Shown: positions 53,945 to 61,239 of the stretch, one piece after another
Layout: each line of letters opens with the position of its first letter
Position numbering within the stretch: the stretch's first letter is position 1
Assembly: GCA_012519155.1 (NCBI GenBank)
Contig: JAAYQS010000096.1
Location: forward strand, 1 to 61,239
Direction of reading: 5' to 3'
Source: Clostridiales bacterium
GTDB taxonomy: Bacteria; Bacillota; Clostridia; Clostridiales; Clostridiaceae
DNA: 61,239 nt
Program-made: the position numbers and the translations under genes
Notes under the pieces: model-generated
The model's database searches: none
What the model was told of the DNA's origin: nothing
What the model saw: only the letters and a program-made list of their open reading frames with translations

Positions 53945-55156
53945 ATGGATATATTTTTTGCAAGACAAGGTGTTTATAATAAAAATAAAAAAGTAGAAGC
54001 ATTTGAATTAAAATTTTACAATAGTAATACAGTAAGCAATGAAGATAGTGATAATGCCAAATTGCAGCTACTGTGTAGCTGTGGTACAATTGGAATTAGT
54101 CATTTTACAAGTAGCAAAAAAGCTTTTGTGCAGTTTAATGAAATAGCTATCTTTGAAGACATTCCATCACTTCTTGGTCGTGAAGTAATTATAGTTGACA
54201 TTTCAGAAGATTTTATATTAAATTCAGAAACTTTAGAAGCATTAAAAGAACTTAAGGAAGATGGTTATACTATTTCTATGTATAATATATCTAATATTGA
54301 CAAGATAAAAGAATTTAAAAATTTTATTGATATTTATAAAATTGATTTTAGTGTTCTTTCTAAGGAAAAGAGAATATATTTAAAAAATCATATTTCAAGT
54401 ATTAATAGTAAAGCTATGTTTATGGCTATTAATGTGGATAATGAAATGCAGTATAATGATGCAGTGAAAGAAGGGTATACATATTTTCAAGGCTCATTTT
54501 TTGGGAAAAGTGAAAGAGTGATGGATAAGGACATTACAGCCAGAAATGTAAATAGATTTAACATAATTCTTGAACTTTTAAAAGATAATTTTGATATAGA
54601 TAAAATTGAATTTATAATTAAGTCAGATGTGGGTATTAGCTATAAGCTTATGAGATTTTTAAATTCTGCAGCTTTTTCCTTTGTACAAAAAATTAGTTCT
54701 ATAAGACAAGCTATAATGCTTCTTGGACGTGAAGAACTTAGAAAATGGCTAACATTAATAGTAATAAGTGAAATGCAGATAGATAGTAATGAAGAATTAA
54801 GTAATAATACTATTATAAGAGGAAGACTTTGCGAGCTTATATGTGATAAGATATCTAAGGAAAAGAAATCTCATGCATTTATAGTTGGTTTATTTTCTAA
54901 TTTAAATGAATTTATTAATATGGATATGGAAAGTATCGTAAGTGAACTTCCAATAGATAATGATATAAAGGATGCACTTCTTGGAAAAGAAAACGCTCTT
55001 GGGAATATTTTAAGTTTAGTAAAAGCATATGAAGTAATGGACAGTGAAAAAATGGATTTTTTAACTGATAAATTATCATTAAATAAAAAAGAATTGTTGC
55101 AAATGTACCTTGATTCCATTGATTGGTTAAATGAATTAACAATTAGTTTAAAATAA
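53945..55156 (+). CDS. Degenerate EAL plus HDOD signalling protein (YuxH-like)
   Basis: 403 residues. The N-terminal 190 residues follow the YuxH pattern: MDIFFARQGVYNKNKKVEAFELKFY (variant of ARQPI...YELLYR) to YFQGSFFGKS; the EAL catalytic acids are missing, so it should not cleave cyclic-di-GMP. The C-terminal half is an HDOD domain (IIKSDVGISYKLMRFLNSA, ISSIRQAIMLLGREELRKWL). Such proteins act as signalling or binding partners in motility, biofilm or sporulation decisions. SD is a weak AGGAG. It stands alone. Confidence 0.85.
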   Translation: MDIFFARQGVYNKNKKVEAFELKFYNSNTVSNEDSDNAKLQLLCSCGTIGISHFTSSKKAFVQFNEIAIFEDIPSLLGREVIIVDISEDFILNSETLEALKELKEDGYTISMYNISNIDKIKEFKNFIDIYKIDFSVLSKEKRIYLKNHISSINSKAMFMAINVDNEMQYNDAVKEGYTYFQGSFFGKSERVMDKDITARNVNRFNIILELLKDNFDIDKIEFIIKSDVGISYKLMRFLNSAAFSFVQKISSIRQAIMLLGREELRKWLTLIVISEMQIDSNEELSNNTIIRGRLCELICDKISKEKKSHAFIVGLFSNLNEFINMDMESIVSELPIDNDIKDALLGKENALGNILSLVKAYEVMDSEKMDFLTDKLSLNKKELLQMYLDSIDWLNELTISLK

Positions 55157-55261
55157 TTTAACTTTTTTTAAAACATTAGCTATTTAAATTCTATTAAAAA
55201 TGTAATATAATACAAATAGTTAATGATTTCGTTTTCAAAAGTTAAAAGGGGTGGGGGAATT

Positions 55262-55480
55262 ATGAGTAAATGTCCATTTTGGTCATGTAATGGTGAAACA
55301 GTATCTTGTTATGGGGAGTGTCCTATGCAGGAGTTAAAATTTAAAGGAGAAGAGTGTGCTTTTAAGGAATATTTGTCTGATTATGATAAATTTAATTTGA
55401 AATATAAAGATATAATTCAAGATGATTATGCAGATAGCACACTTTTAAATTTTAAATATTTAAATATTTCAGGTTTGTAA
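55262..55480 (+). CDS. Small cysteine-rich protein of unknown function
   Basis: 72 residues from ATG 55262 (MSKCPFWSCNGETVSCYGECPM). Five Cys fall in the first 20 residues and one more in EECAFKEYL, suggesting a metal or Fe-S site. The C-terminal half is acidic and Tyr-rich. The start is set by AAAAGGGGTGGGGG (55244-55257), an unusually G-rich SD that is nearly complementary to the C-rich stretch of the candidate RNA at 51656-51777. Confidence 0.65.
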   Translation: MSKCPFWSCNGETVSCYGECPMQELKFKGEECAFKEYLSDYDKFNLKYKDIIQDDYADSTLLNFKYLNISGL

Positions 55481-55484
55481 AATG

Positions 55485-55527
55485 AAAAGCGTAACTATGA
55501 TTATTTTTTATCATAGTACGCTTTTTT
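55485..55527. terminator. Shared bidirectional terminator
   Basis: AAAAGCGTA-A-CTATGAT pairs with ATCATAG-TACGCTTTT. T runs occur on both strands, so it serves the 55262 gene (plus) and pncB (minus). Confidence 0.85.
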
Positions 55528-55529
55528 AC

Positions 55530-57002
55530 TTATTCAGAAAATACATTTTCGTGTAAAAGTTCATCTTTTAAGTCCCAAAGTTCTTGGGATAAGTCTACAT
55601 AATATTTATGTGGATTTTCTAGTCTTAATACTTCTGGCCATATATTATTAAGTTGTTCTTTGGCATATTCTTTAATTTCAAGTACAGAAGGAGAGTTATA
55701 AACAAGTTTTCCTTGTTTAAATATAGGTACTTGAAGTTCTTTTATATAATAATTTTTTATAGTTTTTCTTTTCCATGTATATACAGGATTGAAAATAGTA
55801 ATAGGTTTTGAAATATCAATTTCCTCATTTTTTAAGCATAAAAGATCTGCTAAAGCATTATTTGTTTCTTTGTCATATATTCTAATTATTTTTTTAAAAG
55901 CTGGATTTGTTATTTTTTCTTCATTTTCACTTATTTTAATTTTAGGAATTAATGTGCCGTTTTTTTCTACTGCTGCAAGCTTATAAACTCCACCAAATAC
56001 TGGCTCAGATTTTGCTGTAATAAGTCTTTCACCTACACCAAAAGAATCAATACATGCTCCTTGCTCTAAAACATCTCTTATAATATATTCATCAAGAGAA
56101 TTTGAAATAACAATTTTTGCATCAGTATACCCAGCTTCATCTAATATTTGTCTACATTTTTTTGTTAGATATGTTATATCTCCGGAGTCAATTCTAATAC
56201 CTGCTGGTCTTATACCCTTTGGTTTTAAACATTCATCAAATACTTTAATTGCATTTTTAATTCCAGATTTTATAACATTGTATGTATCAATAAGCAAAAG
56301 ACAATTATCAGGGTATATTTCAGCCCATGCCTTAAAGGCTTCATACTCAGAATCAAATTGTTGAACCCAACTATGAGCCATAGTGCCAACAGCAGGAATA
56401 TTAAATAATTGATCAGACATTGTACATGCAGTTGAACTACATCCTCCAATAACTGCTGCCCTTGCACCATATATAGCACCATCATATCCTTGTGCTCGTC
56501 TTGAACCAAATTCCATAACAGGTCTGTTACCAGCTGCTCTACATATTCTGCTTGATTTTGTTGCAATTAATGTTTGATGATTTATTGTAAGAAGTACCAT
56601 TGTTTCTAAAAGCTGAGCTTGTATAATAGGTCCCTTTATAGTTACAAGAGGTTCACCTGGGAAAACTGGTGTGCCTTCAGGAACTGCATATACATCACAT
56701 TCAAATTTAAAATCCTTTAAATAATTTAGAAAATCTTCTGAAAAACAATTTTTACTTTTTAAATATTCTATGTCATAATCATCAAATTTCAAATTTTGTA
56801 AATATTCAATAAGTTGATCAAGACCGGCCATAATAGTGTATCCACCACCATCAGGTATTCGTCTAAAAAACATATCAAAAACTGCTATTTTATCTTTAAG
56901 ACCATTTTTTAAATATCCATTTCCCATGGTAAGTTCATAAAAATCTAAAAGCATTGATAAATTTCTGCTAGACTTAAAATTAAATTTTTCTGTACTATTC
57001 AT
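55530..57002 (-). CDS. pncB: Nicotinate phosphoribosyltransferase
   Basis: The enzyme makes nicotinate mononucleotide from nicotinate and PRPP in NAD salvage. The 490-residue protein has LLDFYELTMGNGY, FRRIPDGGGYTI, FGSRRAQGYDGA, the phosphorylated His in GTMAHSWVQ, LLIDTYNV and RIDSGDITYLTKKCR. The ATG at 57002 follows GAGGTG. The leader contains a strong hairpin with a U tract (57111-57074, minus strand), so it may be controlled by attenuation or share sequence with a small RNA. Confidence 0.95.
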   Translation of the reverse strand: MNSTEKFNFKSSRNLSMLLDFYELTMGNGYLKNGLKDKIAVFDMFFRRIPDGGGYTIMAGLDQLIEYLQNLKFDDYDIEYLKSKNCFSEDFLNYLKDFKFECDVYAVPEGTPVFPGEPLVTIKGPIIQAQLLETMVLLTINHQTLIATKSSRICRAAGNRPVMEFGSRRAQGYDGAIYGARAAVIGGCSSTACTMSDQLFNIPAVGTMAHSWVQQFDSEYEAFKAWAEIYPDNCLLLIDTYNVIKSGIKNAIKVFDECLKPKGIRPAGIRIDSGDITYLTKKCRQILDEAGYTDAKIVISNSLDEYIIRDVLEQGACIDSFGVGERLITAKSEPVFGGVYKLAAVEKNGTLIPKIKISENEEKITNPAFKKIIRIYDKETNNALADLLCLKNEEIDISKPITIFNPVYTWKRKTIKNYYIKELQVPIFKQGKLVYNSPSVLEIKEYAKEQLNNIWPEVLRLENPHKYYVDLSQELWDLKDELLHENVFSE

Positions 57003-57067
57003 AAATTTCACCTCAAAAGTTTTTATACAATTATATTGTACAACATTAGAATAATAATACAATTTTT

Positions 57068-57162
57068 TATATTAAAAAGACCAAGGTTTAGGGGGTTACC
57101 TTGGTCTTTTTAGTACAAAATTATAGGGGGATAAGAAAGAAGCTTTTATTCTTCTTTGTACT
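57068..57162 (-). ncRNA. Candidate C-rich small RNA or attenuator upstream of pncB
   Basis: Read on the minus strand. AGUACAAA (57162-57155) pairs with UUUGUACU (57119-57112), with AAGAAG/CUUC pairing inside and the unpaired stretch UAUCCCCCUAUAA (C5 at 57130-57126). Next comes a perfect 14-bp hairpin, AAAAAGACCAAGGU / ACCUUGGUCUUUUU, whose 10-base loop is AACCCCCUAA, followed by a short AU-rich run. A TATAAT lies at 57171-57166. Two exposed CCCCC motifs and a terminator in about 90 bases fit a regulatory small RNA, or an attenuator in the pncB leader. The second hairpin has T-rich flanks on both strands, so direction is not certain. Confidence 0.5.
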
Positions 57163-57165
57163 TTT

Positions 57166-57186
57166 ATTATATGTAACTATTGTTAC
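57166..57186 (-). promoter_or_regulatory. -10 element and dyad of the putative minus-strand RNA
   Basis: Minus-strand TATAAT at 57171-57166. Immediately upstream is the inverted repeat GTAAC-N4-GTTAC (57173-57186), operator-like. No good -35 is found at 17 bases, so an activator would be expected if this is a promoter. Confidence 0.4.
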
Positions 57187-57279
57187 TTTTATGTATCAAA
57201 AAAATAATAATATATTGTAAAAAAGAAAAAATTAATACATAATAAATTTATTAACAATGTTTTGTGGGAGAATGCTTAA

Positions 57280-59283
57280 ATGAAGTTAGATAAATATCAA
57301 ATGGAAGCAGTGGAGGCGAAAGAAAAAAATATTTTAGTAGTGGCAGCTCCAGGTTCAGGTAAAACTACTGTAATAATTAATAGAATAGATTATCTTATTA
57401 GAAAAAAATTAATATCAGAGGATAATATAATTGTAATAACTTTTACAAAAGCTGCTGCATTGAATATGAAAGATAGGTATAAAAAGGCCTTCAATAGATC
57501 AAAAACACCTTTTTTTGGTACTTTTCATGGACTTTTTTATCAAATTTTAAAAAGGTATGGAATTAATATAAATATAATTCAAGGATATATATCTAATAAG
57601 ATAATGGAGTCAGTTCTTAGAAGATATTTTGATGAAGTAAATGAAGATAAAATTAAAGAAGCTCTTAATAACATATCTTTATATAAAACCTCAAGGAATA
57701 CTCTAGAAGCTTTTAAACCATCTTTTTCTAAGGATATATTTATTGAATGTTTAGAAGCTTATTCTAAGTATAAGGATGAAAATAATTTAATGGATTTTGA
57801 TGATTTGGCTATTGAAGCATTAAAACTTTTTGAAAATAATAAAAGAATAAGAGAGGGCTATAAGGGTTTATTTAAATATGTACTTGTAGATGAATTTCAA
57901 GATTGTGATGAACTTCAAATTGATTTTTTAAATTTAATAAATAAGGGAAATGAAAATAATCTTTTTGCTGTGGGAGATGAGGACTAATGCATTTATAGTT
58001 TTAGAGGTTCAAAACCAGAGTATATGGTTACATTTAATAAGATATTTACAGGTGGAAAAAAATATTATTTATCTAAAAATTATCGCAGTACTAAAAATAT
58101 AATTGAACTTTCCAAAAAGATAATTTTACATAATAAAAAAAGAAATAAAAAAGAAATTTTGTGGAATAATGAAAAGGAGGGGATTATAGAATTTCAAGAA
58201 TCATCTAGTGAGAGGCTTCAATGTGAAGAAATATCAAATAAGATACAAGAACTAATAAAAGGTAACTACAATTATAGTGATAACATTGTTTTATATAGAA
58301 CTAATATTGAATCTATGTCTATAATAGATGTATTTATAAGACGAAATATGCCTTTTACTATGATTGATAGAGAATATAATTTTTTTAGTCATTTTATATG
58401 CAGAGATTTATTATCTTATTTGCAACTTGTTTATAACAATAATGATAGAGAAGCTTTTCTTAAAATTATAAATAAGCCTTTTAGATATATAAGCAAAATT
58501 AATTTAAGCTATGTAAGAGATTATAAAGAAGATATAAATCCCTTTGATATATTAATTCAAAAAGAAGATACACCATCATTTCAAAGAAAAAAATTAGATG
58601 ATTTAAAAAGAGATTTTGCTTTTCTTTCAAAATCTTCCCTAAATGTAGCTATACAATATATTATTAGCGAAATGGGTTATATTGATTATTTAAAAGAATA
58701 TTCTAAAAAATTTTCAAGTAGTATTGAAGATTTAGAAGAAATATTAGAAGCTTTTAAAACATCTGCTGCAGAATTTAAAAGTATACCAGAATTTTTTGCA
58801 CATGTAGAGGAATTTAATAAAAATATAGAAGAAAGTAAAAAAAGTACAGATAAAAATAGAATATTATTAAGTACAATTCATGGAGTTAAAGGTATGGAGT
58901 TTCCAAATGTTTTTATTATGAACTGCATAGAGGATATTATACCTCATGCTTCTAGTAAGGATACTAACATAGAAGAGGAAAGAAGACTTTTTTATGTAGC
59001 AATTACTCGAGCAATACAAAATCTTTATCTTTATGCACCAAGGGTTAAAGGAAACAATATAAAAGAAGTTTCAAGATTTATAAAAGAAGGTGAGTTAAAG
59101 CTTCAAAAGGCAACACAAAAAGGACTTGTTAAGGGGGCAAAAATTAAACATAATGCCTTTGGAATAGGAATTGTTCAAAGTATTTCAGATAATGAAATTA
59201 GCATATTATTTGAAAATGGAGTAAGAAGAAATTTTGTCCTTGATATACTTCTTAGAAGCAAGCTTATTGAGGTGTTAGAATAA
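57280..59283 (+). pseudogene. UvrD/PcrA-type superfamily I DNA helicase interrupted by one stop codon
   Basis: One continuous frame of 668 codons with a single TAA at 57985-57987. All SF1A helicase motifs are present: Walker A APGSGKTT (23-30), Ia ITFTKAAA, II DEFQD (204-208), III GDED-stop-CIYSFRGS, IV NYRST, V HGVKGMEF and VI YVAITRA. The stop replaces exactly the Gln of motif III (GDEDQxIYSFRG), explained by a CAA-to-TAA change. No SD supports restart at ATG 58024. As written only a 235-residue N-terminal piece would be made. At full length (667 residues) it is slightly shorter than PcrA, so it is probably an accessory paralogue. Confidence 0.85.
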
Positions 59284-59413
59284 AATTATCATGTTAGTAG
59301 TGTGGTTCCTAAGAATGTTAAGGAATTTTAAAAGATTATGGAAAAAGAAAAAAATACTAAAGATAATATGAATAATGAAATAGAAGAAGAATTAGGTTAG
59401 TTCTAATATAGAT

Positions 59414-59465
59414 AAAATCAAGAATATATTTGCAAAGTTAAAGCAAATATATTCTTGATTTTTTT
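59414..59465 (+). terminator. Terminator downstream of the broken helicase
   Basis: A perfect stem of about 18 bp (ATCAAGAATATATTTGC with its complement) and 9-base loop, then TTTTTTTG. Confidence 0.93.
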
Positions 59466-59623
59466 GTTAATAGCTAATAAGGTTGTTAAAGGTAAAAGTT
59501 ATAACAAGCTATAAAATTTAGATAATTTACAGTAATGGAAACAGGTGATACTATATATACATAGCAAGTCCTAGTAAACATATAAAACATATAAGCTATT
59601 AAATATGATAAGGAGTTGGTTTT

Positions 59624-59677
59624 ATGAGAGTGATTCATAATTATAATAGAGTGACAATTGAGGAAAGACGAATGTAG
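59624..59677 (+). CDS. Tiny reading frame with good SD, probable gene remnant
   Basis: 17 codons, MRVIHNYNRVTIEERRM, after AAGGAG with 8-base spacing. The TIEERRM ending loosely recalls the start of IS30-type transposases (LTxEER), cut off by TAG. It may instead be a leader peptide of the sulfhydrylase gene 72 bases on, but has no run of Met or Cys codons. Confidence 0.25.
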   Translation: MRVIHNYNRVTIEERRM

Positions 59678-59748
59678 AAGTTTTATTAATTAGAAATTTT
59701 TTAAGTTACTATATTAAAAATTATAAGTGAATTTTGGAGGAGATAATT

Positions 59749-61056
59749 ATGACTAAAAAGAAATATGAAGAAAGAAATTTAAAATTTGAAACTTTACAAT
59801 TACATGTGGGACAAGAACAACCAGATCCAGTTACTGATTCAAGAGCAGTACCAATATATCAAACATCATCTTATGTATTTAAAAATTGCGATCATGCAGC
59901 AGCAAGATTTGGATTAACAGATGCGGGAAATATATATGGAAGATTAACAAATCCAACAGAAGATATATTTGAAAAGAGAATAGCAGCTCTTGAAGGTGGT
60001 GTAGCTGCATTAGCAGTTGCATCAGGTGCAGCAGCAATAGATTACACAATTCAAAATTTAGCTCAAAATGGTGATCACATAGTAGCAGCTAAAAACATAT
60101 ATGGAGGAACTTTTAACTTACTTGAACATACATTACCAAACTATGGTATAACTACAACATTTGTTGATCCAGATAATATAGAAGAAGTTAAAAATGCTAT
60201 TAAAGATAATACAAAAGCAGTATATATAGAAACTTTAGGAAATCCTAATTCAGATGTTGTAGATATAGAAGCTTTAGCTAAAGTTGCTCATGAACATAAA
60301 ATACCATTAGTTGTAGATAATACATTTGCTACTCCATATTTAGTTAGACCTATAGAATATGGTGCTGATATAGTAGTACATTCTGCTACAAAGTTCATTG
60401 GTGGTCATGGTACAACAATTGGAGGAGTAATTATAGATAGTGGTAAATTTGATTGGGAAGCTAGTGGTAAATTCAAATCATTAACAGATCCAAATCCAAG
60501 CTATCATGGAATAAGCTTTACAAAAGCAGTAGGACCAGCAGCTTTTGTAACAAAAATTAGAGCCATATTATTAAGAGATACTGGAGCTACAATTTCACCA
60601 ATACATTCTTTCATTTTCTTACAAGGACTTGAAACATTATCTTTAAGAGTTGAAAGACATGTTGAAAATGCATTAAAGGTAGTTGAATATTTAAATAATC
60701 ATCCACAAGTTGAAAAAGTTAATCATCCAGCAGTTTCAAAGGATCCAGTTCAAAAGGAATTATATAAGAAGTATTTCCCAAATGGTGGAGGTTCAATATT
60801 TACATTTGAAATTAAAGGTGATGCACAAAAAGCTAAGGACTTTATTGATAATTTAGAATTATTCTCTTTACTTGCAAATGTTGCTGATGTTAAGTCACTT
60901 GTAATACATCCAGCATCAACTACACATGCTCAACTTACAGAAGAAGAACTTTTAGATCAAGGTATTAAACCAAATACAATAAGATTATCAATAGGTACAG
61001 AAAATATTGATGATATAATTGAAGATTTAGATGAAGCATTTAAAGCTGTAAAATAA
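59749..61056 (+). CDS. metY: O-acetylhomoserine sulfhydrylase (aminocarboxypropyltransferase)
   Basis: A PLP enzyme that makes homocysteine from O-acetylhomoserine and sulfide. The 435-residue protein is of the Cys/Met-metabolism family with the longer OAH sulfhydrylase form: [39 protein letters not shown], Lys215 in [12 protein letters not shown] as PLP lysine, and the C-terminal [17 protein letters not shown] 59749 follows TTGGAGGAG. Single gene with its own terminator. Confidence 0.94.
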   Translation: MTKKKYEERNLKFETLQLHVGQEQPDPVTDSRAVPIYQTSSYVFKNCDHAAARFGLTDAGNIYGRLTNPTEDIFEKRIAALEGGVAALAVASGAAAIDYTIQNLAQNGDHIVAAKNIYGGTFNLLEHTLPNYGITTTFVDPDNIEEVKNAIKDNTKAVYIETLGNPNSDVVDIEALAKVAHEHKIPLVVDNTFATPYLVRPIEYGADIVVHSATKFIGGHGTTIGGVIIDSGKFDWEASGKFKSLTDPNPSYHGISFTKAVGPAAFVTKIRAILLRDTGATISPIHSFIFLQGLETLSLRVERHVENALKVVEYLNNHPQVEKVNHPAVSKDPVQKELYKKYFPNGGGSIFTFEIKGDAQKAKDFIDNLELFSLLANVADVKSLVIHPASTTHAQLTEEELLDQGIKPNTIRLSIGTENIDDIIEDLDEAFKAVK

Positions 61057-61069
61057 TAAAAAATATAAT

Positions 61070-61113
61070 AGACTGAGTATTAGAAGATAAAATTTCTAAT
61101 ACTCAGTCTTTAT
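61070..61113 (+). terminator. metY terminator
   Basis: AGACTGAGTATTAGAA / TTCTAATACTCAGTCT, 8-base loop, then TTATTG. Confidence 0.9.
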
Positions 61114-61124
61114 TGTATTTAATG

Positions 61125-61151
61125 AATACCACAGGTTCGACCTGTGGTTCT
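61125..61151. other. GC-rich perfect hairpin near the window end
   Basis: ACCACAGGT (61128-61136), TCG, ACCTGTGGT (61140-61148), extended outward by GAA/TTC across one unpaired T. No T tract follows on plus. Such sharp hairpins occur at the ends of IS200/IS605-type elements, but no transposase is visible in the remaining 90 bases, so it is left unassigned. Confidence 0.4.
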
Positions 61152-61239
61152 AAAAAGCTTTTAGCTATAAGTAGAAATAAAAAAACCTCCAATGTAAAAT
61201 AATAGTAGGTTTGCCGACCAATACTATAAATTACAAGGA

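Larger units (their letters stand above)
59284..59748. other. Intergenic region upstream of the sulfhydrylase gene
   Basis: 465 bases with a strong terminator (59414-59465), a 20-codon frame starting ATG 59338 (acidic, ends EEELG, poor SD) and a 17-codon frame at 59624 with a good SD. No S-box, T-box or other known riboswitch could be recognised. Confidence 0.5.

Noticed and set aside
26583..59283. Stop codons in otherwise intact genes as evidence for an altered genetic code or suppressor tRNA
   Set aside because: TAA, TAG and TGA each occur once, at sites expecting different residues, while all housekeeping genes use normal stops. Decay or sequence error is simpler.
59338..59400. A 20-codon acidic reading frame after the helicase
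   Set aside because: Poor SD spacing, no recognisable features, and it could occur by chance; not listed as a gene.
59466..59748. S-box or T-box riboswitch before metY
   Set aside because: No conserved core, no antiterminator pair; the only terminator in the gap belongs to the upstream gene.

Overview
This 61 kb window is a stretch of Gram-positive, very AT-rich chromosome. Shine-Dalgarno (SD) sites are strong (AGGAGG type), TTG and GTG starts are used, intrinsic terminators are dense, and the gene set is clostridial: HisZ-dependent histidine operon, C_GCAxxG_C_C protein, SipW-type signal peptidase with TasA-like substrates, CtsR-controlled clpB, PerR-like regulator. The best guess is Clostridium sensu stricto; species cannot be told from the sequence. 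No prophage, CRISPR array or intact insertion sequence was seen.

Layout. 1-5.1 kb: end of an anchored surface protein, a large subtilisin-like surface protease and an unknown protein. 5.2-9.8 kb: small redox and zinc-ribbon genes (the latter with its ribosome binding site folded into a hairpin), tRNA-Gln(CUG), thiM-thiE, a decayed surface-protein gene and a membrane protein. 9.9-13.5 kb: HD-GYP phosphodiesterase, YkvA-like protein, RNase H. 13.8-19.2 kb: two tandem HTH-TPR regulators and clpB behind a CtsR operator. 19.2-26.6 kb: DAHP synthase, MATE pump, Nudix hydrolase, thrC-thrB-ACT protein, guanine-deaminase-like gene. 26.6-28.6 kb: a run of small genes, two of them broken. 28.7-35.3 kb: hisZGDBHAFIE without hisC. 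35.4-38.1 kb: membrane proteins of unknown role. 38.2-44.7 kb: tig, clpP, clpX, lon, engB. 44.9-50.0 kb: a SipW/TasA-like extracellular matrix operon. 50.2-51.8 kb: two extremely cysteine-rich membrane proteins, a linked Asn-rich protein, and a candidate small RNA with an exposed C-rich segment. 51.9-57.2 kb: a secreted protein, PerR-like regulator, EAL/HDOD protein, small Cys protein, nicotinate phosphoribosyltransferase and a second C-rich RNA candidate. 57.3-59.3 kb: UvrD-type helicase gene broken by one stop codon. 59.7-61.1 kb: O-acetylhomoserine sulfhydrylase.

The parts most worth a second look are the matrix operon followed by the Cys-rich cluster, and the two C-rich RNA candidates near it. 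Their exposed CCCCC runs could pair with the unusual G-rich SD sites of several genes in this same window (surface protease, matrix fibre protein, small Cys protein). Several otherwise well-preserved genes carry a single stop or frameshift, which points to recent gene decay or to sequencing errors.
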